Positions 36,055 to 45,659 of a DNA stretch of 64,000 nucleotides are shown piece after piece. The notes under the pieces were generated by a model. That model worked only from the letters and a program-made list of their open reading frames with translations. It searched no databases and had not been told where the DNA came from. The stretch comes from an uncultured Lachnospiraceae bacterium (lineage in GTDB: Bacteria; Bacillota; Clostridia; Lachnospirales; Lachnospiraceae), in assembly GCA_902786515.1 (NCBI GenBank), contig CADADA010000002.1:175811-239810 (forward strand), read 5' to 3'. Positions within the stretch are counted from its first letter, which is position 1. Every line of letters starts with the position of its first letter. Both the position numbers and the translations under genes were made by a program.

Positions 36055-37206
36055 TTACATATCAAGCAATTTTTTTAATTTGGGATTCAAATGCAATTCT
36101 TCCATCAGACGGAAAACGTCTCCGTTACTCTGTTTATTATCTAACGAAATATGTTTTCTTACAGCCCTTATCAATATATTCTTTGGTGTATGCTCCATGT
36201 CTATAAATTCCAGTATCTGAGTATCATATCCGCACTTTTCGAGCAGCTCTGCCCTTATACCGTCTGTAATAAGTGCTGACATTCTCTCTTTTAAGATGCC
36301 ATATTTTAAAACCGGCTGTAATAAATCATTTTGAATCTGACGATTAACTTCATGCTGGCAACAAGGCACTGACAGAATTACTCTGGCATTCCATTGTATT
36401 GCCTTTGCCAAGGCATAGTCTGTAGCCACATCACATGCATGAAGTGTAACCACCATATCTACACTGTCACAACCTGTATAATCCGCTATATCACCATTCT
36501 CAAACTTCAAGTTATCATATGAAAGTTTGCATGCAAGCTTGTTACATTTTACAATTAAATCTTCTTTCAAGTCAAGTCTTGTTATATTGACATCAAGTCC
36601 TTTAAGTTCTCTCAGAAAGTAATACATTGCAAATGTAAGATATGAACTTCCGCATCCGAAATCTATAATGCTGATCTGTCTTTTTGAAGGAAGTTTATCC
36701 ACTATATCATTAATATACTCTAAGAATCTGTTTATTTGTCTGAATTTATCATATTTTGCCTTTATGATATATCCATCCTGATTCATCACTCCGAGTTCAA
36801 TCAGAAAATCTACCGGTTCTCCGTCAGGTATTAAATAGTTCTTAGTCTTATTGTGAGACAAATCAACATTTTTACAATTTGTCTGTAACTTTGTTTTAAT
36901 CGTTACTTTGCCTTTTTTGCTGATAAGAATGTTGATGTTTTTTTCCGTGTGGTGTACCTCGCATTGCTTAAATTCTTTTTCCAACGTTTCTTTCATATAC
37001 TGAACTGTGTCTTCGTAAGAAAGATTTTTATGAATGACTTTATTAGCAACATACTCGGTAATCTGGACATATCTTTTCCCTTTTAATTCAATGTTTCGTA
37101 ATAAAACCTTGCTTTTTTTATTATTCTTATCACTCCTGTTACTGATTACTGCATCTATAAAATCGTCGCCTATTATCTCTTTTAAAAGACTATTCAACTC
37201 TTCCAC
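36055..37206 (-). CDS. SAM-dependent methyltransferase (Methyltransf_32-like)
   Basis: A 383-residue class I methyltransferase. The SAM-binding motif is ISIIDFGCGSSYLTFAMYY near residue 185, and motif IV VTLHACDVATDYALAKAI and SVPCCQHE follow, the signature of the Methyltransf_32 / TRM13-METTL25-like group. The N-terminal 150 residues contain basic RNA-binding-like strands. The target is probably an RNA, but no sequence feature proves it. It follows the aldolase-like gene at 37246 by 39 bases on the same strand. Confidence 0.85.
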   Translation of the reverse strand: MEELNSLLKEIIGDDFIDAVISNRSDKNNKKSKVLLRNIELKGKRYVQITEYVANKVIHKNLSYEDTVQYMKETLEKEFKQCEVHHTEKNINILISKKGKVTIKTKLQTNCKNVDLSHNKTKNYLIPDGEPVDFLIELGVMNQDGYIIKAKYDKFRQINRFLEYINDIVDKLPSKRQISIIDFGCGSSYLTFAMYYFLRELKGLDVNITRLDLKEDLIVKCNKLACKLSYDNLKFENGDIADYTGCDSVDMVVTLHACDVATDYALAKAIQWNARVILSVPCCQHEVNRQIQNDLLQPVLKYGILKERMSALITDGIRAELLEKCGYDTQILEFIDMEHTPKNILIRAVRKHISLDNKQSNGDVFRLMEELHLNPKLKKLLDM

Positions 37207-37245
37207 GTCGCTTCAATTCCCTCCGGTATAAAATCTCTGCAATTA

Positions 37246-38217
37246 TTAATCTCTGTCCAATAGCATATTGTAGAAATCAAGGTACTTAGTATCCTGTTCT
37301 TTGATGGCTGCAATTGCAGTTCTTGGATGCTGGTCTGTAAGACCTGTAAGCAAATATGGTATATCATATCCCCATACAGCATTCTTTCTCATGTCTACCA
37401 TGTATTTTTCCATAAATTTGAGAATAGGATCTAATTTATAATCAGGATTTTTAAGGAATCCTACAATCGCCTCGAGTGCACAGTTTCCTGCTCCACGTCC
37501 CATTCCACATACTGTAGCATCAAGGTAACTGACTCCGATAGACAATGACTCTATAGTATTTGCAAATGCACACTGCTGATTGTTATGTGCATGAATACCT
37601 ATCTTCTTATCTGTATTTTCTACAGCACCTAAATATAAATCACTGATTCTTCTAATCTGTTCAGGATAAAGTGAACCATAGCTGTCTACTATGTATATAC
37701 AATTTACAGGAGATTTTGATAACATATCCAATGCCGTCTTAACATCTGCTTCCTGTGCATTTGAGATTGCCATAATGTTACATGTTGTCTCGTATCCCTT
37801 TTTGTGTGCATCTTCAATCATTGCTATAGCCTGTGGCATTGTGTTAATATATGTCGCAACTCTTATCATGTCAAACGGACTATCTGATCTCTCATGTATA
37901 TCCTCTTTGTAGTTACATCTTCCGACATCTGCCATCAATGATAATTTAAGCTTTGTATCGTTATCACCTACGATTGCACGTACATCATCATCATTACAGA
38001 ACTTCCATTTTCCAAATTTATTTACATCAAACTGCTCTTTATCTGCTTTATATCCAAATTCCATATAATCTATTCCGGCTTTTACATTCATCTCATATAA
38101 AGCCTTTACAAATTCATCTGAAAAATAAAAATCATTTACAAGACCACCATCTCTGATAGTAGCATCTAAAACTCTTACATCTTCTCTTACTGTTAATAAA
38201 TCACCTTTGCGTTCCAT
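37246..38217 (-). CDS. DRE-TIM metallolyase (HMGL-like aldolase) family protein
   Basis: A 323-residue TIM-barrel aldolase-like enzyme. The DRE-TIM signature is VLDATIRDGGLVNDFYF near residue 18, with metal ligands His-x-His in KIGIHAHNNQQ near residue 208 and an Asn shortly after. It resembles 4-hydroxy-2-oxovalerate aldolase-like proteins linked to polysaccharide clusters, but here no such cluster is near. ATG 38217 (AAAGGA ten bases upstream) is preferred over the extension to 38244. Substrate unknown. Confidence 0.85.
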   Translation of the reverse strand: MERKGDLLTVREDVRVLDATIRDGGLVNDFYFSDEFVKALYEMNVKAGIDYMEFGYKADKEQFDVNKFGKWKFCNDDDVRAIVGDNDTKLKLSLMADVGRCNYKEDIHERSDSPFDMIRVATYINTMPQAIAMIEDAHKKGYETTCNIMAISNAQEADVKTALDMLSKSPVNCIYIVDSYGSLYPEQIRRISDLYLGAVENTDKKIGIHAHNNQQCAFANTIESLSIGVSYLDATVCGMGRGAGNCALEAIVGFLKNPDYKLDPILKFMEKYMVDMRKNAVWGYDIPYLLTGLTDQHPRTAIAAIKEQDTKYLDFYNMLLDRD

Positions 38218-38320
38218 ACTTTTCAATTCCTTTCGTTTTTTCATTTCTTTGTCCCTTTAAACCACTAAAGTGTAACACATATTTACGCACTTTGCAAGCA
38301 CTATTATTATTTTTTTATAT

Positions 38321-38361
38321 TAAAAAGGAGCTTCACACGATTTTCTGGTGCGAAAGCCCCC
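38321..38361 (-). terminator. Terminator of glycolytic operon
   Basis: A long imperfect stem pairing GGAGCTTCACAC (38327-38338) with GTGCGAAAGCCCC (38348-38360) with one bulge, followed on the minus strand by five U. Located just downstream of gpmI. Confidence 0.75.
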
Positions 38362-38387
38362 ATTTCACATCGGTTATTTATTACCGA

Positions 38388-39929
38388 TTATTTTATTATT
38401 AATGATTTTCCTGTCATTTCTTCAGGCTGTTCTAATTCCATCAATTCAAGAAGAGTTGGTGCAATATCGCATAATGCTCCGCCTTCTCTTAATTTTATTG
38501 ATTCATCAGCATTTACAAGAATAAACGGAACAGGATTTGTTGTATGTGCCGTATGTGGCTCACCTGTTTCATAATCAATCATCTTTTCAGCATTACCATG
38601 GTCTGCACATATGAAAAGTACGCCATTTGATTTCTTCACAGCGTCAACTGCAGTTCCAACACATGCATCTACTCTCTCAACAGCTTCTACGGCTGCCGGA
38701 ATAACACCGGTATGTCCTACCATATCAGGGTTTGCAAAATTAATAATAATGACATCATATTCTCCTGAAAGTATGGCTGCATTTAACTTTTCGCTTACTT
38801 CAGGTGCACTCATTTCCGGCTGTAAATCATATGTTGCCACTGACGGAGATTTAACAAGGATTCTTTCTTCTCCTTCATTTGGCTCTTCAACACCGCCGTT
38901 AAAGAAAAATGTTACATGTGCATATTTTTCTGTTTCTGCCAGACGTAACTGTTTTAAACCATTTTTCGCAAGATACTCACCCAATGTATTTTCAAGAGAC
39001 TGTTTTTCAAATGCAATTATCTTATTTGGTATTGACTCATCATAATCCTTGAAGCATACATACGTCAAAGGAATCAAACCTGTTTTTCTTTCAAATCCAG
39101 TGAAGGCATCATCACAAAACGCTCTTGTGATTTCTCTTGCTCTGTCAGGTCTGAAATTAAAGAATATTACAGAATCATTTTCCTTTACGGTTGCAACCGG
39201 CTTTCCGCCCTCTTCTACAACTGTAGGCAGTACAAATTCATCTGTTACATCATTTGCATATGAATCCTCTACAGCCTTTACAGGATCCTCAGCCTTAACT
39301 CCTTCGCCATAAACCATTGCAGCATATGCCTTTTCAACTCTGTCCCAGTTATTATCTCTGTCCATCGCATAGTAGCGGCCGGAAATCGTAGCAACTTTAC
39401 CGACACCAATTTCATTCATCTTATTTACTAAATCTGCCACAAAATCTTTTCCTGATGCAGGAGGTGTATCTCTTCCGTCAAGAAATGGGTGTACGTATAC
39501 GTTTTCCAATCCTTCTTTTTTACACATTTCTAATAAACCATATAAATGTGTGTTGTGGCTGTGAACACCACCGTCAGACAATAAGCCCCATAAATGCAAA
39601 TCAGAATTATTCTTTTTACAATTTTCTATTGCCTTTAATAACACTTTATTTTCAAAAAAATTACCATCTTCGATTGCCTTAGTAATCAAAGTTAAATCCT
39701 GATAAATAATTCTTCCGGCACCAATATTCATATGCCCAACTTCTGAATTACCCATCTGACCGTCAGGCAGACCTACTGCCAATCCTGACGCATTTCCCTT
39801 TACAAAAGGGCATGTCTTCATCAATTCATCCATAACCGGAGTTTTAGCCATAGCTATGGCATTTCCCTCAGTCTTATCATTTAAACCATATCCATCAAGA
39901 ACCATTAATACTACAGGTCTTTTACTCAT
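38388..39929 (-). CDS. gpmI: Phosphoglycerate mutase, 2,3-BPG-independent
   Basis: GpmI interconverts 3- and 2-phosphoglycerate through a phosphoserine intermediate. The nucleophile serine lies in PDGQMGNSEVGHMNIGAG near residue 62. Metal ligands are in MVLDGYGLND at the start and ICADHGNAEKM and HTTNPVPF at the end; the substrate-binding insert has PFLDGRDTPPASG. 513 residues is standard for the alkaline-phosphatase-superfamily form. It is the last gene of a gap-pgk-tpiA-gpmI block. Confidence 0.97.
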   Translation of the reverse strand: MSKRPVVLMVLDGYGLNDKTEGNAIAMAKTPVMDELMKTCPFVKGNASGLAVGLPDGQMGNSEVGHMNIGAGRIIYQDLTLITKAIEDGNFFENKVLLKAIENCKKNNSDLHLWGLLSDGGVHSHNTHLYGLLEMCKKEGLENVYVHPFLDGRDTPPASGKDFVADLVNKMNEIGVGKVATISGRYYAMDRDNNWDRVEKAYAAMVYGEGVKAEDPVKAVEDSYANDVTDEFVLPTVVEEGGKPVATVKENDSVIFFNFRPDRAREITRAFCDDAFTGFERKTGLIPLTYVCFKDYDESIPNKIIAFEKQSLENTLGEYLAKNGLKQLRLAETEKYAHVTFFFNGGVEEPNEGEERILVKSPSVATYDLQPEMSAPEVSEKLNAAILSGEYDVIIINFANPDMVGHTGVIPAAVEAVERVDACVGTAVDAVKKSNGVLFICADHGNAEKMIDYETGEPHTAHTTNPVPFILVNADESIKLREGGALCDIAPTLLELMELEQPEEMTGKSLIIK

Positions 39930-39993
39930 TCTATTTCTCCTTTTTCATTACATGTGATTACGAGAGTACATTGTATGTCATCAGAGCATAATA

Positions 39994-40039
39994 GTACACC
40001 GGATAATAAAACAATACTATGTCTTATTATTCGGTGTAC
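39994..40039. repeat. 16-bp inverted repeat between tpiA and gpmI
   Basis: Left arm 39994-40009 (GTACACCGGATAATAA) pairs with right arm 40024-40039 with a single G-U type mismatch around a 14-base loop. There is no U-run, so it is not a standard terminator; it may stabilise or process the operon mRNA. Confidence 0.6.
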
Positions 40040-40048
40040 CAAAGTAAA

Positions 40049-40795
40049 CTACTTATAATTTACAATCTTACCAAAATCAGCCTTCAATGAAGCGCCTCCT
40101 ACAAGACCACCATCAATATCAGGTTTTGCAAATAATTCAGCTGCATTTGCAGCTCCAACAGATCCGCCGTACTGGATACGAATCTCTGCTGCTGTAGCAT
40201 CATCATATATCTCAGCTATGCAATCACGTATAGCTTTACAAACTTCCTCAGCCTGATCAGAAGTAGCTGTCTTTCCTGTTCCGATTGCCCAGATTGGCTC
40301 ATAAGCAATTACTGCACTCTTAGCCTGATCAGCAGTTACATTTAAGAATGCAACTTTAATCTGCTGACGAATCCAGTCTATTGTGATACCCTGTTCTCTC
40401 TGTGTCAAAGATTCACCACAGCAGATAATAGGTGTAATTCCATGCTCGAATGCTTTTAACACTTTTTTATTAACAGTCTCATCTGTCTCAGCAAAGTACT
40501 CTCTTCTCTCAGAGTGACCGATAATAACATATTTTACTCCGACATCTGTAAGCATCGCCGGTGAAATCTCACCAGTATATGCTCCACTTTCTTCAAAGTA
40601 CATATTCTCAGCACCAACCTGAATGTTAGTACCTTTTGTAGCTTCCATAACAGGAATAATATCGATTGCAGGAACGCAGAATACCACATCTACGTCATCA
40701 TTTGCAACCAATGGCTTTAATTCGTTTACTAATGCAACTGCTTCACTTGGAGTCTTATTCATTTTCCAGTTGCCCGCTATAATTTTCTTACGCAT
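40049..40795 (-). CDS. tpiA: Triosephosphate isomerase
   Basis: TpiA interconverts dihydroxyacetone phosphate and glyceraldehyde 3-phosphate. [12 protein letters not shown] carries N and K of the active site, [13 protein letters not shown] carries catalytic His, and [15 protein letters not shown] carries catalytic Glu; the phosphate loop [12 protein letters not shown] follows. The ATG at 40795 has AAAGGAG nine bases upstream and gives [12 protein letters not shown]; the ORF extension to 40816 is rejected. 248 residues is standard. Transcribed with pgk. Confidence 0.97.
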   Translation of the reverse strand: MRKKIIAGNWKMNKTPSEAVALVNELKPLVANDDVDVVFCVPAIDIIPVMEATKGTNIQVGAENMYFEESGAYTGEISPAMLTDVGVKYVIIGHSERREYFAETDETVNKKVLKAFEHGITPIICCGESLTQREQGITIDWIRQQIKVAFLNVTADQAKSAVIAYEPIWAIGTGKTATSDQAEEVCKAIRDCIAEIYDDATAAEIRIQYGGSVGAANAAELFAKPDIDGGLVGGASLKADFGKIVNYK

Positions 40796-40818
40796 AGATA
40801 CAATCTCCTTTAACAATA

Positions 40819-42018
40819 TTATTTATCGTTTGCTGCAGCTACACCCGGAAGTTCCTTACCTTCAAGGAATTCTAATGAAGCTCCGCCACCTGTAGAAATG
40901 TGTGTCATCTTATCACCAAATCCAAGGTTATTAACAGCAGCTGCTGAATCACCACCACCGATGATTGTTGTAGCATCCTCTAATTTAGCTAATGCTTCAG
41001 CAATTGCAATTGTACCCTGTGCGAAATTAGGCATCTCAAAGCATCCCATAGGTCCGTTCCATACAACAGTCTTTGCGCCTGCGATAGCATCTGCAAATAA
41101 TTCTCTTGTCTTCGGTCCGATATCAAGTCCTTCCATGTCAGCAGGAATCTCTCCACGTCCAACTTCTTTAAAGTTTGCATCATTTGAGAAATCATCTGCT
41201 ACTATAGTATCGATAGGAATCAATAACTTAACTCCTTTATCAGCAGCCTTCTTCTCCATCTCAAGTGCATACTGCTTATAATCTTCCTCAAGAAGTGACT
41301 TACCAACTTCTTCTCCATGGGCTGCCATAAATGTATACGCCATACCTCCACCGATAATAAGTGTGTCAACCTTGTCCAATAAATTCTCAATTACAGGAAT
41401 CTTTGAAGAAACCTTTGCACCACCAAGAATAGCTACAAAAGGTCTTACAGGATTATTAACGGCATTTCCTAAGAAATCGATTTCTTTCTGCATTAAATAT
41501 CCAACTACGGCTGTATCAACAAACTGAGTAACACCAACATTTGAACAGTGAGCTCTGTGAGCTGTACCAAATGCATCATTTACAAATACATCGCAGATAG
41601 ATGCAAGATCTTTGCTGAACTGCTCTCCGTTCTTTGTCTCTTCTGCTCTGTAACGTGTATTCTCAAGTAAAATAACTTCTCCGTCATTCATAGCCTCAAC
41701 TGCAGCCTTAGCATTAGCTCCAACAACTTCGTTATCAGCTGCAAACTTTACTTCCTGACCTAATAATTCAGCAAGTCTCTTTGCAACAGGTGCCAAAGAT
41801 AATTCCGGTTTTGGTTCTCCCTTTGGTTTTCCTAAATGTGAGCAAAGAATTACTTTTCCGCCATCAGCGATTAACTTCTTGATAGTTGGAAGTGCTGCTA
41901 CAAGACGATTCTCGTCTGTAATATTTAAATTTTCATCTAATGGAACATTGAAATCACAACGAACCAGAACTCTCTGGCCTTTTACATTAATATCATCTAC
42001 TGATTTTTTATTTAACAT
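40819..42018 (-). CDS. pgk: Phosphoglycerate kinase
   Basis: Pgk transfers phosphate from 1,3-bisphosphoglycerate to ADP. The N-terminal substrate site [14 protein letters not shown] near residues 18-30 and the C-terminal nucleotide site [13 protein letters not shown] near 350-365 are intact, with [20 protein letters not shown] and IVGGAKVS-like motifs between. 399 residues is standard. GAGG precedes the ATG. An intergenic hairpin separates it from gap. Confidence 0.98.
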   Translation of the reverse strand: MLNKKSVDDINVKGQRVLVRCDFNVPLDENLNITDENRLVAALPTIKKLIADGGKVILCSHLGKPKGEPKPELSLAPVAKRLAELLGQEVKFAADNEVVGANAKAAVEAMNDGEVILLENTRYRAEETKNGEQFSKDLASICDVFVNDAFGTAHRAHCSNVGVTQFVDTAVVGYLMQKEIDFLGNAVNNPVRPFVAILGGAKVSSKIPVIENLLDKVDTLIIGGGMAYTFMAAHGEEVGKSLLEEDYKQYALEMEKKAADKGVKLLIPIDTIVADDFSNDANFKEVGRGEIPADMEGLDIGPKTRELFADAIAGAKTVVWNGPMGCFEMPNFAQGTIAIAEALAKLEDATTIIGGGDSAAAVNNLGFGDKMTHISTGGGASLEFLEGKELPGVAAANDK

Positions 42019-42047
42019 GACTGCCTCCTTCTGCTTTCAAAAGCTAA

Positions 42048-42083
42048 AACAAAACAAGCCCGGCCCAACAAGACCGGACCTGA
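42048..42083 (-). terminator. Intercistronic terminator or attenuator between gap and pgk
   Basis: On the minus strand AGGTCCGGTC pairs with GGGCCGGGCTT (with two or three G-U pairs) and is followed by GTTTTGTTTT. It could reduce pgk expression relative to gap or mark a processing site. Confidence 0.5.
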
Positions 42084-42133
42084 ATTCATAATCATATTCC
42101 GATTCGAAATAGTCAGAATCGTTTTCTTCCGAA

Positions 42134-43150
42134 TTATGCTAACTCTGAGAAATATTTGATTGTTCTAACCATCTGACTTGTATAACTGTTCTCGTTATCA
42201 TACCAAGAAACAACCTGAACCTCATACTGATCATCAGAAACCTGATTTACCATTGTCTGAGTAGCATCAAATAATGAACCATATCTCATTCCTACGATAT
42301 CGCTTGAAACGATCTCATCTTCATTGTATCCGAATGACTCATTAGCTGCTGCCTTCATAGCTGCGTTGATATCTTCAACAGTAACACCGGCTTTCTTTAC
42401 AACTGCAGTTAAGATAGTTGTAGAACCTGTAGGTGTAGGAACACGCTGAGCAGAACCGATTAACTTTCCGTTTAACTCTGGGATAACTAAACCGATAGCT
42501 TTAGCTGCACCTGTTGAGTTAGGAACGATATTAACAGCTGCTGCTCTTGATCTTCTTAAATCACCTTTTCTCTGTGGTCCGTCAAGAGTCATCTGATCAC
42601 CTGTGTAAGCATGGATTGTTACCATGATACCTGACTGGATTGGTGCAAATTTGTTCAATGCATCAGCCATAGGTGCTAAACAGTTTGTTGTACAAGAAGC
42701 TGCAGAGATAATTGTATCTTCAGCCTTTAATGTCTCATGGTTTGTATTGTAAACAATTGTAGGAAGATCATTTCCAGCAGGAGCTGAAATAACAACCTTT
42801 CTTGCACCTGCATTAATATGAGCCTGTGCTTTTTCTTTTGATGTATAGAATCCTGAACACTCTAATACAACATCAACTTTTAATTCACCCCAAGGGCAGT
42901 TGTTTGCATCAGGGAATGCATAAATCTTAATCTCTTTACCACATACTGTGATAGAATCTTCACTAGATGTAACCTCGTCAGCATGCTCATACTTACCCTG
43001 TGATGAGTCATACTTTAACAAGTGAGCTAACATCTTAGGACTTGTTAAGTCATTGATTGCTACTACTTCATATCCTTCAGCACCAAACATCTGTCTGAAT
43101 GCAAGACGGCCGATACGACCAAAACCATTAATTGCTACTCTTACTGCCAT
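42134..43150 (-). CDS. gap: Glyceraldehyde-3-phosphate dehydrogenase, type I
   Basis: Gap oxidises glyceraldehyde 3-phosphate with NAD and phosphate. NAD-binding [13 protein letters not shown] at the N-terminus, the catalytic Cys in [12 protein letters not shown] near residue 155, catalytic His in [13 protein letters not shown], and the S-loop [19 protein letters not shown] are all intact. At 338 residues length is standard. It is first in the gap-pgk-tpiA-gpmI block, behind a good promoter and a leader of about 90 nt. Confidence 0.98.
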   Translation of the reverse strand: MAVRVAINGFGRIGRLAFRQMFGAEGYEVVAINDLTSPKMLAHLLKYDSSQGKYEHADEVTSSEDSITVCGKEIKIYAFPDANNCPWGELKVDVVLECSGFYTSKEKAQAHINAGARKVVISAPAGNDLPTIVYNTNHETLKAEDTIISAASCTTNCLAPMADALNKFAPIQSGIMVTIHAYTGDQMTLDGPQRKGDLRRSRAAAVNIVPNSTGAAKAIGLVIPELNGKLIGSAQRVPTPTGSTTILTAVVKKAGVTVEDINAAMKAAANESFGYNEDEIVSSDIVGMRYGSLFDATQTMVNQVSDDQYEVQVVSWYDNENSYTSQMVRTIKYFSELA

Positions 43151-43246
43151 GATTTTAATTCCTCCTAAAATAAAAATGTAATTTGTAAGATTGTTAAATA
43201 TTTGACATAGTTAATTGTATCTCTACGCAAACTCAACCTATCACAT

Positions 43247-43275
43247 ATTCTACCTAATTATTCCAAAAATATCAA
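43247..43275 (-). promoter_or_regulatory. gap promoter
   Basis: TTGATA (rc of 43270-43275) and TAGAAT (rc of 43247-43252) with a 17-base spacer, about 95 bases ahead of the gap start. The remaining gap-PHP intergenic sequence shows no further recognisable element. Confidence 0.65.
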
Positions 43276-43355
43276 GAACATTTTTACTGAATTTTTCATT
43301 TCACAATGTTTTTTTTAGTATAATTTTACCATAACCGCTATATAGCACAAAATAT

Positions 43356-43384
43356 TTGACAGATGACAATACTTAACCTATTAT
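43356..43384 (+). promoter_or_regulatory. Promoter of PHP phosphatase gene
   Basis: Perfect TTGACA at 43356-43361 and TATTAT at 43379-43384 with a 17-base spacer, about 30 bases ahead of the TTG start. Confidence 0.7.
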
Positions 43385-43421
43385 AGATAACATAAAAATA
43401 TAAGGCATTAGAGGTGATTCT

Positions 43422-44222
43422 TTGTTTTCAGATTATCATTTACATTGTTATTTTTCAGGCGATTCAGACGAATCTCCGGAGAATATTATACAAACGGCTG
43501 TTTCAAAAAAAATGAAACATTTATGTTTTACCGATCATCTTGACCTTGATTATCCATATGATGATTGTTGTTTTGATCTGGATATCGAAAAATACTATGA
43601 AGAAATATCCGGTTTGAAGGAAAAATACAGGGATATAATTGATATACGTATCGGTATGGAAACCGGCCTGGAGTCCCATCTGAGCACAAGACTGGATGAA
43701 AAAATATCCATGAGGGATTTTGATTTTATCATCGGTTCTTCCCATCTTATAAACCGTGTTGATCCCTACTACCCTTCTTTTTTTGAAGGCCGCACCAATA
43801 AAAAAGCGTACACGGAATATTTTGAATCCATTGCAGAATGTCTTAAGACATGCAATAACTTTGACGTATATGGTCATATTGATTACGTGGTTAGATATAC
43901 TCCTTACAAAAATGATACATTTTACTACCGTGATTTTGCAGATATTATTGATTCAATCCTGTCATCGCTTATACGGTCCGGAAAAGGCATTGAGCTAAAT
44001 ACAGGTGGATACAATGCGGGTCTTGGCTGCCCTAATCCTTGTCCTGATATTATAAGACGTTACAAAGAACTGGGTGGTGAGATTATAACTGTCGGTTCCG
44101 ATGCTCACACTGCAAAGCGAATCGGTGATTATTTTGAAAATGCAAAACAGGTACTTTTAGAATGTGGATTTAAGTATTATTGTGTATTTAAAAACCGAAA
44201 GCCGGAATATATCAAAATCTAA
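43422..44222 (+). CDS. PHP-family phosphatase, histidinol-phosphatase type
   Basis: A 266-residue PHP metallophosphoesterase related to HisK/HisJ histidinol phosphatase. Metal-binding motifs are DYHLHCYFSGDS at the start, CFTDHLDL, IGMETGLE, GSSHL, YGHIDY and the terminal GSDAHTAKR. Some homologues hydrolyse other phosphate esters, so histidinol phosphate is likely rather than proven; hisF and hisH are elsewhere in this window but not adjacent. The start is TTG with GAGGTGAT about seven bases upstream. It has its own promoter and ends at a hairpin. Confidence 0.85.
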   Translation: MFSDYHLHCYFSGDSDESPENIIQTAVSKKMKHLCFTDHLDLDYPYDDCCFDLDIEKYYEEISGLKEKYRDIIDIRIGMETGLESHLSTRLDEKISMRDFDFIIGSSHLINRVDPYYPSFFEGRTNKKAYTEYFESIAECLKTCNNFDVYGHIDYVVRYTPYKNDTFYYRDFADIIDSILSSLIRSGKGIELNTGGYNAGLGCPNPCPDIIRRYKELGGEIITVGSDAHTAKRIGDYFENAKQVLLECGFKYYCVFKNRKPEYIKI

Positions 44223-44223
44223 A

Positions 44224-44251
44224 GAATCCGTCACAGCAATGTGACGGATTC
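44224..44251. terminator. Hairpin between convergent PHP and sensor genes
   Basis: Perfect 12-bp stem GAATCCGTCACA / TGTGACGGATTC with a GCAA tetraloop. The U-run is weak on both sides, but the position between two convergent stops supports a terminator role. Confidence 0.65.
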
Positions 44252-44257
44252 TCATAT

Positions 44258-45595
44258 TCATGAATTTTCTTTAATCTCAATAATCTTTCCAACTACCCTG
44301 ACAAGGCGGTTTCTTTTGTTTCTAATCGCAGAAGCCCTGATTTTACACCGGACCGGATTTTTATCTGCATCGTTGATACGTACATATGCCTCTTCATATT
44401 CTGACATTTCATTTTCCATTTTTTCATAAATGTTTCTGAATTTTTCCGCATCTTCCGAATACACAACGTCATTCTTAATCATATTTTCAATATAATTTTC
44501 TTCAACAGGCGGATATCCGAACTTTTCCATCCACTTGTGTGTATGATATGCTGTCTTATCACGTACGTTATATTCAAATACAATACTGTCAGACTGATTT
44601 GCAACAATATGGTATCTCTGCTCCTTCATATGCATTCTTGTAACATTAATATAATGCACAATAAACCAGTAAAGAATATACAGAGAAAATGCCACTGTAA
44701 TTCCCACACTGAGCATCAATGCATAATTTGTAATCTTATCAGTAACATCCTCCAGTGCCCCGGAAGATACAATTGAAACTGCATACCAGTCGGTTGATGG
44801 AACTGTTGAATAACATACATAACGCTTATATTTTCCCGTATTCAGTGTCAGAATTCCTGACTCTCCATTTTGTATTTGTTTTTTTAACTTCTGGATTGTT
44901 GACTGATTATTACTGAAACTATCCAAAAGTTCAAATAAATTATCATAATTGCCGACAGACTCAGGTCTTGAAACCAGCTTACCGTCGTTTTGAGCAATAA
45001 ATGTCGTTCCTTTTTTCCCTATAGAGGTATCTCCCATCAATCCCGTAAACATATTTATGTCATAAGCACATTGAAGAACTCCGCTAATCTCATCACCATG
45101 TACTACAGGAACCGCCAGAATAATATATTCGCCATCATACTTTTCTGATGAAAGTACTCCGGATATACTTCTCTCACCGCTTAATGCCTCTTCAAAATAC
45201 CAGTCTTCAAAATCAGCCTGAAAACCCGCGCCCTCAGCCGTCACACCATGTCCGTCCTGCTTAATGGTTCCGCTGAATATCTTTAAATCCTGCTCATCCT
45301 GCTTTCCCAGGGCATCAATAACCTCATCACATTGTATGTCATCATATTGTCCTATAAAAGCTGACATTGCCTCCATTTTTATGAATGTATCATTCACTTT
45401 GATACTTATATCATCAATGCTTTCATCAATAATTTCCTGCAAAAGTAATGTTGTGTTTTTATTAACTGTCCTTTCAATTTGTGCCTTATACATTTTAAAT
45501 GAGAAAGATACAATCACTATTATAATTACAAGGAACAATATTTCCATGTTTACTTTTTTTAACATTTGTTTTATTTTTAACTTTAGCTCTCTCAT
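44258..45595 (-). CDS. Membrane dCache-PAS sensor protein with no output domain
   Basis: A 445-residue signalling-like protein. TM1 about residues 18-36, a large extracytoplasmic dCache-like sensor (37-285; DWYFEEALSGERSISGV and ILAVPVVHGDEISGVLQ are typical), TM2 about 289-311, then a PAS-like domain (VANQSDSIVFEYNVRDKTAYH, RCKIRASAIRNKRNRLV) ending at residue 445. Proteins with this N-terminal plan normally continue into GGDEF, EAL or histidine kinase domains; here the ORF stops just after the PAS and a hairpin terminator follows in 30 bases. It may be a truncated cyclase or a regulatory partner. AAGGG lies seven bases before the ATG. Confidence 0.75.
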   Translation of the reverse strand: MRELKLKIKQMLKKVNMEILFLVIIIVIVSFSFKMYKAQIERTVNKNTTLLLQEIIDESIDDISIKVNDTFIKMEAMSAFIGQYDDIQCDEVIDALGKQDEQDLKIFSGTIKQDGHGVTAEGAGFQADFEDWYFEEALSGERSISGVLSSEKYDGEYIILAVPVVHGDEISGVLQCAYDINMFTGLMGDTSIGKKGTTFIAQNDGKLVSRPESVGNYDNLFELLDSFSNNQSTIQKLKKQIQNGESGILTLNTGKYKRYVCYSTVPSTDWYAVSIVSSGALEDVTDKITNYALMLSVGITVAFSLYILYWFIVHYINVTRMHMKEQRYHIVANQSDSIVFEYNVRDKTAYHTHKWMEKFGYPPVEENYIENMIKNDVVYSEDAEKFRNIYEKMENEMSEYEEAYVRINDADKNPVRCKIRASAIRNKRNRLVRVVGKIIEIKENS

Positions 45596-45659
45596 AATTC
45601 ATCCCTTTTTTACTCTGTTTATGTGTTAATTATATCAAATTGGTTCCTTTTGTCAATTT

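Noticed and set aside
44224..44257. Frameshifted GGDEF domain after the dCache-PAS sensor
   Set aside because: Only about 30 bases separate the stop from the hairpin and the convergent gene, with no room for an output domain.
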